Assembly: GCA_950295325.1 (NCBI GenBank)
Contig: OX485806.1
Location: 50,713,169-50,777,168, forward strand
Direction of reading: 5' to 3'
Source: Polytrichum commune
Taxonomy: Eukaryota > Streptophyta > Polytrichopsida > Polytrichales > Polytrichaceae
Length of the DNA: 64,000 nt
In this document: piece by piece, positions 1 to 11,907 of the stretch
How positions within the stretch are numbered: the first letter of the stretch is position 1
Layout of the letters: every line of letters begins with the position of its first letter
The notes under the pieces: generated by a model
Database searches by the model: none
What the model saw: the letters and a program-made list of their open reading frames with translations, nothing else
Told to the model about the DNA's origin: nothing
Made by a program: the position numbers and the translations under genes

Positions 1-1000
1 GAGTTCCATCATTTTTGTGGAAGATGACATGCACAAGGTTAGTGTTGGTCCGAAGGACAAGGTTATGGTTGTAGTAATTGTGGGGGAAACCATCCTTCGA
101 ACGAATGTCGTCAACCTAACAAGGTCATTAGAATGCCTCAACCGGTGGCCAATCCCTACCGACAAACTAGAGACAACATGAGGGGTGCCATGCCACAAGG
201 TGGACCTACTAATGAGCTTAGGCCACCAAATCTTTACTATAATCATGGGAATGCTAGGTAGACGTTCCATCCTCCAACCGAATTACAGACCGCTAATGGA
301 GACATTCCTATTCAGAATAGGCCGGGCAATCTCACGACAATAGGAGGCAAGTTCCACCTAATGACTCGGGTCCATCGAACTTTTAGGATGTCAGGTTTAT
401 GGATGGCACAGTGGATGACCATCCGGACGAGTCCTTTCTTCTCCAAGTGCCACCGGGGGAAGAACACAACCAATGGCCTCCCAATGCTAATGTAATCACT
501 TATGAATTGAGAAGTTTGGATGAGGGGACCACACATGAGGCTCCGGCATTAGCAGTTACCACTAGAGCAATGCGGGGTAATATTCAACCTGACAACGAAA
601 TAGAAGAGCAAGAGGAACATTCCTCGGGTGAGGCTCCTCACCTGTCAGATTTAAGAAAGGGTAGCTAGGACACCTAGGAGAGCCACTAAGGCATTAGAGG
701 TGGAGAATGAGATTCTTCAGGATAGGGAGAGGCCGAATATCATTCATGATCTAGAGGGTAGTGAAATGGAAGAATGGGAAGGACCTAGCATTCCATTGGA
801 CGAATTTGATGGAGTGAGAAAGACAAAGGAGGACAAGCCGAATGGATATGACCTATGGGCCGACCTTAGCTCGCTTAAGGCTGATATCACCTTTGGATAA
901 TTGTTGGAAATATCCCCCATGGCTCGTAAGACTCTCAAGGAAGGAATGCCGGTAACGAGGAGAACGAGGAAGGTGAAGACTAGGGTGGCTGCTAGAGTTC
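1..1000 (+). pseudogene. gag C-terminal part of element A1, broken
   Basis: A CCHC-like zinc knuckle 'CSNCGGNHPSNEC' is encoded at 70-108 with spacing C-x2-C-x3-H-x4-C, one residue shorter than the usual C-x2-C-x4-H-x4-C. It is followed by a Gln/Asn/Pro-rich segment and a Glu-rich linker ('EEQEEHSSGEAPHLSDL', about 600-650). The reading frame before the knuckle has stops, and the downstream segments lie in shifted frames. The minus-strand copy at 33355-34506 has the same knuckle and linker, which fixes the identification. The role would be RNA binding and particle assembly. Confidence 0.8.
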
Positions 1001-1019
1001 AATGGCAAGGAGGAGGTCG

Positions 1020-1641
1020 TGATGTTAAGGCAGTATAGATAGCGGTCATGGTGGTGGATAAGGTAGTTCCCAATGTATTGGTAGATGGAGGAAGTTGGCT
1101 ACACATCTTGCCAGAGCACACCATGAAAATGTTGGGTCTTAGCCTAACGGGTCCATCATCTTTCATCATTAACATGGCAAATCAAAGTCTAGCAGTACCT
1201 TTGGGGATGATTAAGGATTGAAGGATTAGCACGGGAGGTGAGGAGTATGTTGTCACTTTTCATGTCATCAAAATGCATTCCAACAAGGATACATTTCCCA
1301 TTTTGTTGGGTCGACCTTGGTTGAGAATGGTGGATGCCATAGTAGATTGGGGAGGAGCTAAGCCATCCATAACTTATGGTCCTAAAAATAATAGAGTCAA
1401 GGTGTCCATATGGTCACTAGGTAGTTGGGTGAGGAAGGATGTCACGTCTTCGGATGAAGAAGAGGAAGCCGAGAAGGGTGATGAAAAAAACGAGATATTA
1501 GTGGGAGTGGTCCAGTCTGGAGGTCAAGGAGCTAAGCTAGATGTAGGGTTAGGCCCTCTAGGTCCTAGTTTTTACCATTGGAGTGACAATGGTGAGTATG
1601 CTCAATGGTTGAAGAGTACCCAAAGTCAGTGTGTGATGTGA
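1020..1641 (+). pseudogene. retrotransposon aspartic protease (A1), broken
   Basis: The active-site strand reads 'NVLVDGGSWLHILPEH' with the catalytic Asp at 1084-1086. The D-G-G-S form replaces the textbook D-S/T-G and is also seen in the minus-strand copy, so it is a family trait. The flap and C-terminal signature 'FPILLGRPWLRMVDAIVDW' follows. An acidic tail ('SSDEEEEAEKGDEKNE') links to the RT. In-frame stops occur near 1036 and 1218. In life the protease would cut the gag-pol polyprotein. Confidence 0.82.
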
Positions 1642-1757
1642 TGGTGACTTCCCACCACGAATATTTGAGGGATGATATGGAAAGTGCAAAAACATAAAAA
1701 TACAAATTGTTGGAGCCATGTGAGGTGCTAACGGAAGAGGAATGGTTACAGGGATGA

Positions 1758-2930
1758 TTGACTCTATGGGTAGATGGGATAGAGGATCACTCGGTCAGTC
1801 TAGTGCATGTAGATGGGACTCAAGACGAGGAGGCCATTATAGAGGCTTCAAAGTTGGAAACACCTCTCTACTTCAAAACCACATCGATGAGCATTCTAGT
1901 GGGACAAAATGTCAAGGATTATCCTAAGGTCCCACCGGATTGGTATAGGAACACAACGGAACAAACACATGTGTCTGAGGCGGATTGTAAGTATGTGGAA
2001 GTAAAGACGAAGAATGAAAAGGTTAGGCAGATGAAGATGGGGTCTAAGTTGGAGGAAGATGAAATCAAGGAGTATAGTATGTTAGTTGAGTTCAGTGATA
2101 CTTTTGCATGGTCATATGACGAGCTTAAAGGCATACCTCGAGAGATGGTGGAGCACCGCATTCCTTTGATTCCAGGTGCTAGACCAATTAGACAGAAGGA
2201 GAGAAAGATGAACCCTCAGTTGCAGTTGTTAGTAAGGGCAGAATTAGAAAGGTTGTTGAGGGTTGTGTTTATAAAGCCTGTAGAGATCACGGATTGGGTG
2301 TCTCGAATGGTGTTGGTTAAGAAGAAGAACGTGAAGTTGAGGGTGTGTGTGGACTTTAGGAAATTGAATGCTTGCACGCAGAATGACCACTTTCCCTTAC
2401 CATTTATCACTCTGCTTTTAGAGGAGGTAGGAGGACATGCTCTCTATACCTTCATGGATGGTTATGCGGGTTATAACCAAATCGCCATAGCATTACAAGA
2501 TGTTCACAAAACGGTTTTTACCACTCCTTGGGGCACGTTTGTGTGGGTAGTCATGCCATTTGGATTGTATAATGCTCCAGCCACGTTTCAGAGGCTGGTC
2601 ATGTACATATTCACCGACTTGTTGTACAAATCCATGACAGTTTTCATTGATGATTTTAGCAGTCAGTCGAATTCTGGTCAACATTTAGGATGTGTGAGAG
2701 AGGTTTTGATTAGATGTAGACAGATGTAGTTGGCTTTTAATCCAGACAAGACCTTTTTGGGAGTTCAGAAAGGCGTGCTCTTAGGCTATGTGGTGAGTGA
2801 GAAAGGCAAGGAACCGGATCCCGAAAATATAGCAGTCATAGATGAGTTAGCTACTCCAACCAATGCCAAGGGCATAGCCAAGTTGCTGGGACATGTAGGA
2901 TAGTATAGGGAGTCAATACCGGATTATGCG
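1758..2930 (+). pseudogene. reverse transcriptase (A1), broken
   Basis: A long open stretch (1758-2729) holds the linker and most of the RT fingers and palm: 'VLVKKKNVKLRVCVDFRKLN', 'DGYAGYNQIAIALQDVHKT', 'MPFGLYNAPATFQRLVM' and the catalytic box 'FIDDFS' (codons 2643-2660). The two Asp residues of the YVDD-type box are kept. A TAG at 2727-2729 replaces a CAG that is still present in the copy at about 7450, and a TAG near 2901 ends the next segment. The thumb ('GLATPTNA'-type region) continues to about 2930. Confidence 0.9.
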
Positions 2931-2939
2931 AAGATTGCG

Positions 2940-3500
2940 GTGCCTATCACGCAATTGCTTAAGAGGGATTGCAAGTTCGAGTGGACAGAGGCATGTCAAC
3001 GGGCATTTGAGGAGTCGATGTCAAAGCTTAGCACCTACCCGGTGTTAAGGCCACCAGATTGGGAAAAACCCTTTCATGTTTTTTGTGATGTTAGTGCGGT
3101 GGCCGTAGGTAGTGCACTATGTCAGTCGATGGGTGACAAGGGCAAGGATCAACTTGTGGCTTATGCAAGCCGACAGTTAACCCCTGCGGAGAGAAATTAT
3201 TCCACCACGGAAAGGGAGTGTTTGGCCATGGTCTTCTCGGTTAAGAAATTTCCCCTACCTTATGTGTAATCCGGTGGTTTTCTTTATTGATCACATGGTG
3301 ATCAAGTTCTTAGTCAACAAGGCAGAGTTGAGTGGTAGGTTGGCTAGATGGGTCCTACTGTTGGAGGAGTTCGACTACAAAGTGGAGTATAAACCCGGAC
3401 GTATGCACTTGCAAGCAGACCACTTATCAAGGCTGTCCGACGAGGTTGGATTTAGTCCAGTGGACGACAATTTAAGGGATAACAACCTTTTCTTGGTGAC
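2940..3500 (+). pseudogene. RNase H domain (A1), broken
   Basis: Encodes 'ITQLLKRDCKFEWTEACQ', the RT thumb-to-RNase H connector, then the RNase H first-Asp strand 'FHVFCDVSAVAVGSAL' and 'AYASRQLTPAERNYSTTERE'. A frameshift near 3265 moves the reading to the next frame, which continues 'VVFFIDHMVIKFLVNKAELS' and 'EYKPGRMHLQADHLSRLSDE'. The family role is to remove RNA from the RNA:DNA hybrid. Confidence 0.88.
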
Positions 3501-3837
3501 AGCTAAGGCGGATTGGTACTCAGGCATCGTGGAGTTCCTCACAACCCAACAGTTGCCTGGAGATCGGACTAAGGAACGAAGGAGGAAGATCAGAGTTAAC
3601 AGTCGACACTACACAGTGATAGGGCATAGATTGTTCAGGAGAGGAATGGATGGGATCCTGCGATATTGTGTGTCTGAGATTGAAGCGCCTTCCATATTGG
3701 CTGCATGCCATGATAGTGCATGTGGTGGATATTTCTGAAGATTGCTTATTGGACAAAAGGTACTCAGGGCAGGTTACTTCTGGCCTGACTTGTTCAAAGA
3801 CGCTAAGGAATATGTCAAGAAATGCGATGCTTGTCAA
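3501..3837 (+). pseudogene. integrase N-terminal part (A1), truncated
   Basis: Reads through the pre-integrase linker 'RVNSRHYTVIGHRLFRRGMD' into the HHCC zinc-binding module 'ACHDSACGGYF' ... 'KKCDACQ'. A TGA after 'GGYF' (about 3736) breaks the frame. Homology ends at 3837, directly after the second Cys of the zinc module. The catalytic core and C-terminal domain are absent. Confidence 0.85.
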
Positions 3838-6739
3838 CTTAATGGTCATCCAACGGTTATTGTGATGGATTTTATTTTTGCACTTCAAGAGGTGTAGTAA
3901 TGTTGTGAAGATGGGAAACAAAACCAATCACCCTAGCAAGTCAAATTGTCTAGGCAAAATGCACCAAATTGTTAGTTGAACATGTATTGCAAATTGGTTG
4001 GAATGATTTGCTTACACAAATTGCAATTGCATGATTTTGTTAGATGTGCCACATCAACACATGATGTTAGCATGAACATCTTAGTGGGCAGGTCAAAAGG
4101 CCATGACAACCTATCCATAATAGGCAAAACATTGTATTGCTCATAGTGAACGGTTGGATGAACAATTTTTTCCTTTATTATTGATTTGTCATTCCGACCA
4201 ATCAACCTATAATGCCTTCAAAAACGTGGTTGACCTATGCAATTGCATGGTGGTTGATTATGGCAACCATTCTAAATGACGATTTGCAATCGTCTTGGCA
4301 AGTTGACCAATGTTCATTAGGTGTGAGAGGTTGATATGTCATGTCGCATATATCCTAGGTTGCATGCTGAAAGGTTAGGTCGATTGTCTATCCTAGATGA
4401 CACATCAACTTGCCTACAAAGGGTAATTAATGGGTGTTTGGTCTTGGCGTTGGTATAGGCTTAACAAAGTGTTGCAACCGACCAATCAACCTCGCATGTT
4501 GTTTGGTTGTAAGGTCATTCTAATCTATTTTAGGGGCATGTTATATCATGGCCTTGATTTAGGTGGATAAATTTGGTTCAAAAGGATCTTTAGGTGGGCT
4601 GGTTGGACGATTGCCTTTCATTTGGTCATTTTGTCATTTTAGTGGGCCTTTGGTTTGTGTATGAATGTAGTCATGTTGAGGATATTTTCAATTTATTTGA
4701 ATCTCAATTAAATGGATAGTCATAGAATTAGGTCAAGGATTTTGGATTTGAAAATTTATTTTATACAAAGATATGAATGCATGTTAAATTGCCACCTACT
4801 ATATCATGGATGTTAAAAGTCAACATTTGTATTAATTGTCTAGATTATTATTTGAAAACACAAGCATGTAGTACAACAATTGGCCAAATCCACAATATTC
4901 AATTGAATATCACATGTAGATAGTATTTGCACATGTTTGTGCACTATAACTTGTTCATGCTCTATAATATTGCATATCACTTCATATTTGTAATATTCTT
5001 AGACAAGAGTTTACCTACCCTTGAATGATTGTTTAGCATGTTCCATTGAACGCAAAGAAAAAATGTTTTTTTGGGACTTATGTGATAATCTATGTGTCAC
5101 TTTAATGAAGAAAAAGAAAAAGAAATACATTATTGGAAAAACTATTCGAATTCATAAGGGTTGAATAAACCATATAACGTTTGGTGTTTCTTTCATATTG
5201 CATACACTTTTCAACATGCAATGCTATAGAAAATGCTATAGTGGAAGTATGGTGTAATGTGGAACAAAGTTGAATATGTGAAGATGTTGATATACCAACT
5301 ATGATGCAATGTTATATACTAGGTGATATTATGGTTTGAATTATTACAATCATATTGAGCTTTAAATTTATAGGTGCGCATTAATTACATTTTTGTGCAA
5401 CTCGTTAATGGGCATCTACTTGTGTTAGTGTTATAGTTTGGTCTTGAATTCTTTTGGTAAGATTAAGGAGAAGGTTGCCTAACTTTCATGTATGTATTGA
5501 TTTAAATTATGGGAGTCAATGTTTTGTTCACAATCTTGTTATGAAGCTTAGAATCCAATCTTTCAAAAAAGGTTAATTATAGAAAATGTATTGTTGGTAA
5601 ATTAAATATTGATCAAAATTTATTCAAAACTTTCCATATTATTTATGTGGCTAAATGCTTTACAATCAACATATTAGGTTCAAAAGCCTATCATTGGGTT
5701 AGCCAACTTAACCAACAATTAACTCTCCAAAAACGTCCTATGTGTACCCTTCCAAATTGTAACATAAAACAATTGCTCCTTAGTAAAGGGTCATTTTTCA
5801 TTGATCTCTAGTTCACAAATGAACCGTTTTGAATTTCAAAAATCTTTGTGAGTAAAAATGTTATAGTTAGATTTCTTAACATTTAAATAGTCCAGCACCA
5901 ACTTATTTGATGTAAAGTAGGCAACTTAGATCCATTTTTAATTCCTAATTATTCAAATTAAAATATAAAAGTAAGAGGTTTTTTGTGAGTTGCCTCACAA
6001 AAATGTTTATAATTTTATGTCAAATTTTTAAAATGAAACAAAACTAGTTAAACTAAAAATTTCAAATCAATATTTATCCAAAACTATAAAGTTCATAGAA
6101 AATCAATAGTCTAGCTAATTGGGGTAAAGTAACAAAGCTAGCTATACCAAAACAAAGGTTTACTTACATAATTGCTTATAATTTCTATACAAACTTATAT
6201 ATTTCTATAAAAAATAAATTTGTTAGAGATAATATTTTTACATATATAAAACATAATAAGATTGGGTTTAGGAGCATAATATGTTAAACTTTTAAATTAT
6301 ATTGTTATTTTGTGCCCAAGCTCATTAATAAATGAAATATTTTATAAAAAAAATACAATTCACCAATAAAATAAGAGGGATTAGAATGCAACATTAACAA
6401 ACAAAAACTTAACTTTAAGAATTTTTATTAAATGAGAACAACAATTTCACCGCCTCTTCAAAATGACTATCATTCAAAAAGATTAAGTTAACTAATGAAC
6501 ATATTTTTTGATAAAGAGTGGGGTTGATTGAGGTCATAAATGATTGGAGTTAAAAAATAAAAATAAAAATAAAAAACAAAGCAATGTGAACCACCAGAGC
6601 CCCAAGAACGAAAAAACAATTAAAATCGAAGAATAAAAAATCATTTGATAGAAATTGGACACCCTTAAAGTAAAGAGGTCTCAATTGGCAAAAGAAATGT
6701 CATTTTGTTGACCACTGTTTTACCACGTGTGATTTGCAT
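3838..6739. other. AT-rich intergenic DNA between elements A1 and A2
   Basis: No reading frame with protein-like content was found on either strand. The left part (about 3890-4560) is less AT-rich and repeats words such as 'gaccaatcaacct', but no terminal repeats or coding motifs were recognised. From about 4700 the sequence is mostly A/T with poly-A and poly-T tracts. Confidence 0.6.
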
Positions 6740-7640
6740 TGGGACCTATGTGGATGTGAGAACTAAAAATGGGAAGGTCAAACAGATGAAGATGGGTTTC
6801 AAATTGGAGGAGAGTGAAATCAAAGAGTATAGTGACTTGGTGGATGAATTTAGTGACACATTTGCATGGTTATATGACGAGTTTAGAGGCATACCTCGTG
6901 AGATGGCGGAGCACCGCATTCCTTTGATCCTAGGTGCTAGACCAATTAGACAGAAGGAGATAAGGATGAACCCACAGTTCCAGTTGTTGGTGAAGGCAGA
7001 GTTAGAGAGGTTGTTAAAAATTGGATGTCTCTGATGGTGCTGGTCAAGAAGAAGAACGGGAAGTTGAGGGTGTGTGTAGATTATAGGAATTTGAATGCTT
7101 GCACACAGAAGGACCATTTTCCCTTACCCTTCATCACATTACTTTTGGAGGAAGTAGGTGGGCACACTCGCTATACTTTCATGGATGGTTATGCGGGTTA
7201 TAACCAAATTTCCATAGCGTTGACAAGATATTCATAAGACGGCTTTCACCACGCCTTGGGAGACATTCGTGTGGGTGGTCATGCCATTTGGATTGTATAA
7301 TGCTCCCGCCACATTTCATAGATTGATTATGTATATCTTTACTGACTTGTTGTTCAAATCCATGACAATGTTTGTAGATGTTTTTAGCACTCACTCTAGC
7401 GCTAGTCAACATTTAGAGTGCGTGAGAGAGGCTTTGATTAGATGTAGGAAAATGCAGTTGGTTTTTGATCCGGACAAGACCTTCTTAGGAGTGCATAGAT
7501 GAATGTTGTTAAGATATGTGGTGAGTGAAATAAGAAGAGAATCGGACCCAAAAAAGATAGCAGTGATAGACGAGTTGGCTACTCCAACCAATGCTATGGG
7601 GATAGTCAAGTTGTTGGGACAAGTAGGGTGGTATAGAGAA
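6740..7640 (+). pseudogene. reverse transcriptase (A2), catalytic box mutated
   Basis: Contains 'VLVKKKNGKLRVCVDYRNLN', 'FMDGYAGYNQISIAL', 'MPFGLYNAPATFHRLIM' and a box reading 'FVDV' at 7371-7382, where the second catalytic Asp of the YVDD-type motif is changed to Val. A small deletion near 7020 and a frameshift near 7228 add to the damage. This copy could not make an active enzyme. Confidence 0.9.
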
Positions 7641-8230
7641 TTGATCCCGGATTAGATTGCGGTACCTATCACACAACTGCTTAGAAATGATTGTAAGTTT
7701 GAGTGGACGGAGGCTTGCCAAAGGGCATTCGAGGAGTTGAGGTCTAAGTTGAGCACCTATCCGGTGTTGAGACCACCCGACTGGGATAAACCTTTCCATG
7801 TGTTTTGTAATGCTAGCAATATGGCAGTGTGTAGTGAATTGTGTCAGTCAACGGGGGACAAGGGGAAGGATCAACTCGTGACTTATGCAAGCCGACATTT
7901 AACCCCCGCGGTAAGAAATTATTCAACCACCGAAAGAGAGTGCTTAGCCATGATATTCTCCGTCAAGTAGTTCCGCCCTTACCTCATATGCAACCCAGTG
8001 GTCTTCTTCGTGGACCACATGACGATTAAATTCTTGGTCAACAAGGCGGAGTTGGATGGAAGGTTGGCTAGTTGGGTTATACTATTGGAGGAATTTGATT
8101 ACAACGTGGAATATAAGCCAGGGCGGATGCACTTGCAGGCGGACCACTTATCCAGGTTGTCGGATGAGATTGGATCCAGTCCAGTTGATGATAGCTTGAG
8201 GGATGACAATCTCTTTCTTATGACCGTTAA
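7641..8230 (+). pseudogene. RNase H domain (A2), broken
   Basis: Encodes 'RSKLSTYPVLRPPDWDKPFH', 'FCNASNMAVCSELCQ' (the first catalytic Asp of the 'FCDAS' strand is now Asn) and 'SRHLTPAVRNYSTTERECLA'. A stop near 7968 follows. The restart carries 'FFVDHMTIKFLVNKAELDGR' and 'EYKPGRMHLQADHLSRLSDE'. Confidence 0.88.
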
Positions 8231-9518
8231 AGGGGATTGGTACTCAAGCATTGTTAAATTTATGACAACTCAACAGCTAACGGGAGATTGGATGAAGGAG
8301 GCTAGGAGGAAAGTCAGGGTCAATAGTAGGCATTATGAAGTGATAGGACACATGTTATTTAGGAAAGGGGTTGACGGATTATTGAGGCGTTGTATGTTTG
8401 AGATATAAGTGCCCTCCATCTTGGTCGCATGTCACGACAGTGCTTGTGGTGGACACTTCTCGGGACAAAAAATACTTAGGGCATGTTATTTTTGGCCTGA
8501 TTTGTTTAAGGATGTTAAGGCCTATGTTAAGAAGTGTAATGCCTTTCAGAGGTATGCAAGGAAGAACCTCCGCATAGAAATGCCGCTTCGTATGTCCTTA
8601 CCTCTAGTTTCTTTTGAAAAATGGCGAATCGATTATGTTGGGGAAGTTCATTCCCATTCCTCAAAAGGTATAGCATACATTGTAGTGGCCACGGAATATT
8701 TGACTAAGTGGGCGAAAACTAAGGCAGTGAAGACAAACACAACCGCCAATGCCGCCACATTCATGTATGAAAACATCATCTCATGATTTGGGTGTCCCAG
8801 GATTTTTGTTAGTGATAGGGGAACTCATTTCTTGAATTTTTTAATTCAAGAGATGACAAATAGGTTCAACATAGATCATAGAAAAACAACTGCTTATCAT
8901 CCGTAGACCAATGGTCAAACGGAGTGTGTTAATGGGACATTGGTGAGTATCCTTCGCAAGACGATTTATACCTCTAAGAGGGATTGGGATGTCAAGTTGA
9001 CAGCGGCATTGTGGGCTTATTGAACGATCTTCAAAGTGTCGACTCAAGCCACCTCATTTTCATTGGTGTACGGATTGGAGGCCACTCTTCCCATTGAGTT
9101 TGAGGTGGAGTCATTACGGGTTGCAGTGAATTCTCGTTTAACGGATAGTCAGTCATTGAGGAATAGATTGACAACGCTTGAAGAGCTCGATGAAAGGATA
9201 AAGATGAGCGCTCAACACATTGAAGTCATCTAACGACGAAGGAATATCACCTTCGACAAAAGGCACAAGACAAGGAGTTTGAGGAAATGTATGATAGTAT
9301 TACTTCAAGATGCAAGGAAATTTGAATTTCCGGGTAAATTTGATGCGATGTGGTTGGGCCCAAACCTCATCCGTGAGGCGTTCCCAAACAACTCATTGCA
9401 AGGGGAAAGCTTCCCAACACACACTTCCGGGAGTCGGTGCAAGGAATACCGAGCTTAAGGTGACTACATGTCTGCGAAGCAAAAGATTCCGGATCCATCC
9501 CCTAATGGTCGCCAGTTA
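8231..9518 (+). pseudogene. integrase (A2), all domains, many stops
   Basis: The zinc module 'ACHDSACGGHFSGQK' ... 'KKCNAFQ' has lost its last Cys (CNAFQ where the family has CDACQ). The core reads 'FEKWRIDYVGEVHSHSSKGI', 'ATEYLTKWAKTKAVKTNTT', then 'VSDRGTHF' and 'TNGQTECVNGTL'. The C-terminal part has 'LEATLPIEFEVESLRVAV' and a degraded GPY-type domain to about 9460. TGA at 8784 and 9021 stand where relatives have CGA or CGG. TAG at 8904 stands where CAG is expected. The copy is non-functional. Confidence 0.9.
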
Positions 9519-11292
9519 TGTGAGCCCAAAGTTGTGCCCACATGTGTTTTTAACCTTTAAAGTTCACTAAAACTTAGGCTTTGATATTGTATCAACTATT
9601 CAAGAACATAAAAAGAATGGAGGCTTTGAATTTGGATTAGAGTTAAATTTAAAGCTAGGTTGTTAGCGCTTTGGTGGTTGTAGGGTGGAATGGTTAGCTT
9701 AGAAGTTGGTTAGTAGGTTTCTAAAGTTTTGGCGCTTAGGCTAAGTAAGTTGGGTTTTATTTTGATTAGAATGGGATTAGGTACTATTTGTTATAGGGGG
9801 GGAGACATTGTTGACCCTAGCAAAATCCGGAGCTCGGGATCGGAGTGTGGTTGAGGTGGCTACGTCGGAAATATAGCGACCTCTCATATTCTCTCTCTCT
9901 CTCTTGACGGAGAACAGGGCAACTTTTAAGATAGAGGGTGCGGCTAAGGGCGGAGAGGTGCTAGGAGTTTAGTGTAGAGGGGCCCTGCCATAGAGGATTT
10001 TCAGCTACTGGAATTGGGATCGAAGAAATGTGAGCAACCAGGGGGAAACCGCCATGGAGCTCGGTGGTTTGTGATGGCCAAATCACACAGGGAGGGGAGA
10101 AGTGGTGCTTTCCAGTACGCTGTCGAGCGAAGGGATGTGAGCACGCCACGAAAAGAGATCCGAGCTAGCGTTGAAGATTCGGCTGTCGGCAAGAGGAGCC
10201 GGTTCCGGAAAGATTCAAGCTAGTCAGGAGGAATCACGCATTGCAACGCTGAGGTGTGGGGAGCAAAAGAATTGAATGCGGTTGGAAGGGGTGAGTTTGT
10301 GTGGGTTATTCGAACGACTCAGCTCATGCTATATTTGTGCGGTAGGTTCGGTAAATCTTAGAGTTTTAGATAGCATGTGAGTTCAAGAAGCTCAATTGCG
10401 AGGTATTCAGAGCTAACGGGCTGCCGTTTAGAGCATGACCAATGTTCTCGGCTAGGATTCTATACTTAAAATTCTTACGCCCAGGTATCGGAAAAGTCAA
10501 GAATGCGGGATGGTGCGGCATGGGTTGGGGTTCCAGGAGAAAGATCTCCAGTAAAAATGAGTCCAGAATGCAGTAACAAATCAATTTTGGCCAGCATTAA
10601 TCACAGTTGAAAAGAATATGACCGATTGGTGGGATTTGGCTAAAGCGCATCAACAACGTTCATCACTACCAGACGGTGGAACTGAGCCTTGGTAATATTG
10701 TGAGGGAGATTCAAAGGATTTCAGGTGGCAGCTGCTGAGTGGCAGAGTACCAAGGAGGAGACTGGGATTCGGTAGAAGATGCGCAACAGGATCTGCTGCC
10801 AGTAGGAGCTCAAGGCTACAAGTGGTTGGTGCAAGGGAAGGTGACATTAGAGGAGGAAATGGCTGCTCAAAGGCAGTTCCTGGAGTAACTACAGGTTGTG
10901 GGAGGTTGGAGGCAAGGGCCGAGAAGAGCCCAGAAGGATGGTGCTACGGTGTCTCGGAATAGTGCAGCTGGAGTTTGGTTCACATTCTAGCCATGAAACA
11001 GTAGCATTAACCACAAGGTAGAAGTGCAGTTAGAAGTGGCATAGGAGTGGGTGATTAGGCTAGAACCTCCTAGGGAGGAATTAGATTTGATTGTGATTTG
11101 TGTGGTGTGAGACCCAATATTGTAAATGCTTGGAGTCAAAAATCATAATAAAGAAAAGGTGTCAATGCACCAATTCATTATTGAAGAGGAGAGAGGCTAC
11201 ACTTTCTTGTGAGCGACTGGTAACTAGTGTGGAAGGGGGATCCCTCACCTGGACCACGACGCAATTAAGGGTGGGGGTGATCCTGGCTCACA
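9519..11292 (+). repeat. 3' LTR of element A2
   Basis: Starts TGTGAGCCCAAAG and ends GGCTCACA, giving an 8-bp terminal inverted repeat with TG...CA ends. It directly follows the integrase tail. The 1774-bp length agrees with the 1770-bp LTR at 27502-29271. The last 60 bp contain the family's end signature (CTCACCTGGACCACGACGCA ... GGTGGGGGT). An 'ACTCTCTCTCTCTC' run lies near 9890. Confidence 0.88.
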
Positions 11293-11907
11293 AACCTCAC
11301 CCTTCCTATCATTCCAGGTAGCTTCCAAGGGCTGAGCACATTCCCTTTCCAACAACACTGAAGAATCCAACTCTCTCTTCGAGTAGGAGCCTTGCTCTGC
11401 TCCAAGTGACTGCATTCATTCCTCTTGTCTACGAGCCACTCCCAAAAACCTCTTTGTTTGCGACAGAGCACCGTAACTCAAAAATTTTAAAATCGAGCAG
11501 GGCTCCGCCCCATGCCGAATCCTAGCTTCTATTTTTCGGCTCTCGTGTAGAATGAGCTCGCCTCCCCGGCCTTTCCCGGACCCCCTCGAGAGACCTCCCT
11601 TCCAGCAACTCAATCCAATCTTAGCTTCCCCCACTTTCTCCCTTAACTTCCTAAAATAAAAACCACAAAACAACCTTGGACTCTAGCAACTAAACTCTAA
11701 TTATCTTGTGTCCCCTACTAGAATTCGACCCATAAGTATTTTTTGGCCTCTTCCCTAAATACTTATACTTCGCTTTTTAATTCAATTCAAATTTTAAACT
11801 TTAACACATCATTTTTTTATATTTTTGACTACTCAAGCAAAACCACTTCTAAGGTTTTAATAATTTTTATGATTAAGTTGATATGTGGGCACGAAATCGA
11901 GCTCACA
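11293..11907 (-). repeat. truncated LTR of element A3
   Basis: On the minus strand it begins TGTGAGCTCGATTTCGTGCCC at 11907, preceded by the family's conserved pre-LTR sequence. Only about 615 bp are present. The 3' part with the GGCTCACA-type end is missing, lost at the junction with the A2 LTR. Confidence 0.82.

Larger units (their letters stand above)
1..3837 (+). mobile_element. Ty3/gypsy element A1, internal region, decayed
   Basis: Internal part of an LTR retrotransposon read left to right: gag zinc knuckle, aspartic protease, reverse transcriptase, RNase H, then the N-terminal part of integrase. This order (integrase last) defines Ty3/gypsy. Motifs such as 'FPLPFI', 'DGYAGYNQI' and 'MPFGLYNAPATFQ' put it near the Athila/Tat (OTA) branch rather than the chromoviruses. 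The left end runs off the window. The right end stops abruptly after the integrase motif 'KKCDACQ', and AT-rich DNA follows with no LTR, so the copy is truncated. Many stops and frameshifts make it non-coding. The copies at 6740-11292, 11293-13570 and 27502-34506 belong to the same family. Confidence 0.93.
6740..11292 (+). mobile_element. Ty3/gypsy element A2, 5'-truncated, with 3' LTR
   Basis: Homology to A1 begins near 6740 in the protease-RT linker and continues through RT, RNase H and a full-length but broken integrase to the 3' LTR (9519-11292). Gag, protease and 5' LTR are missing. A short deletion near 7020 removes about ten codons of RT. The right edge abuts a minus-strand copy of the same family with no spacer. 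Confidence 0.93.
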
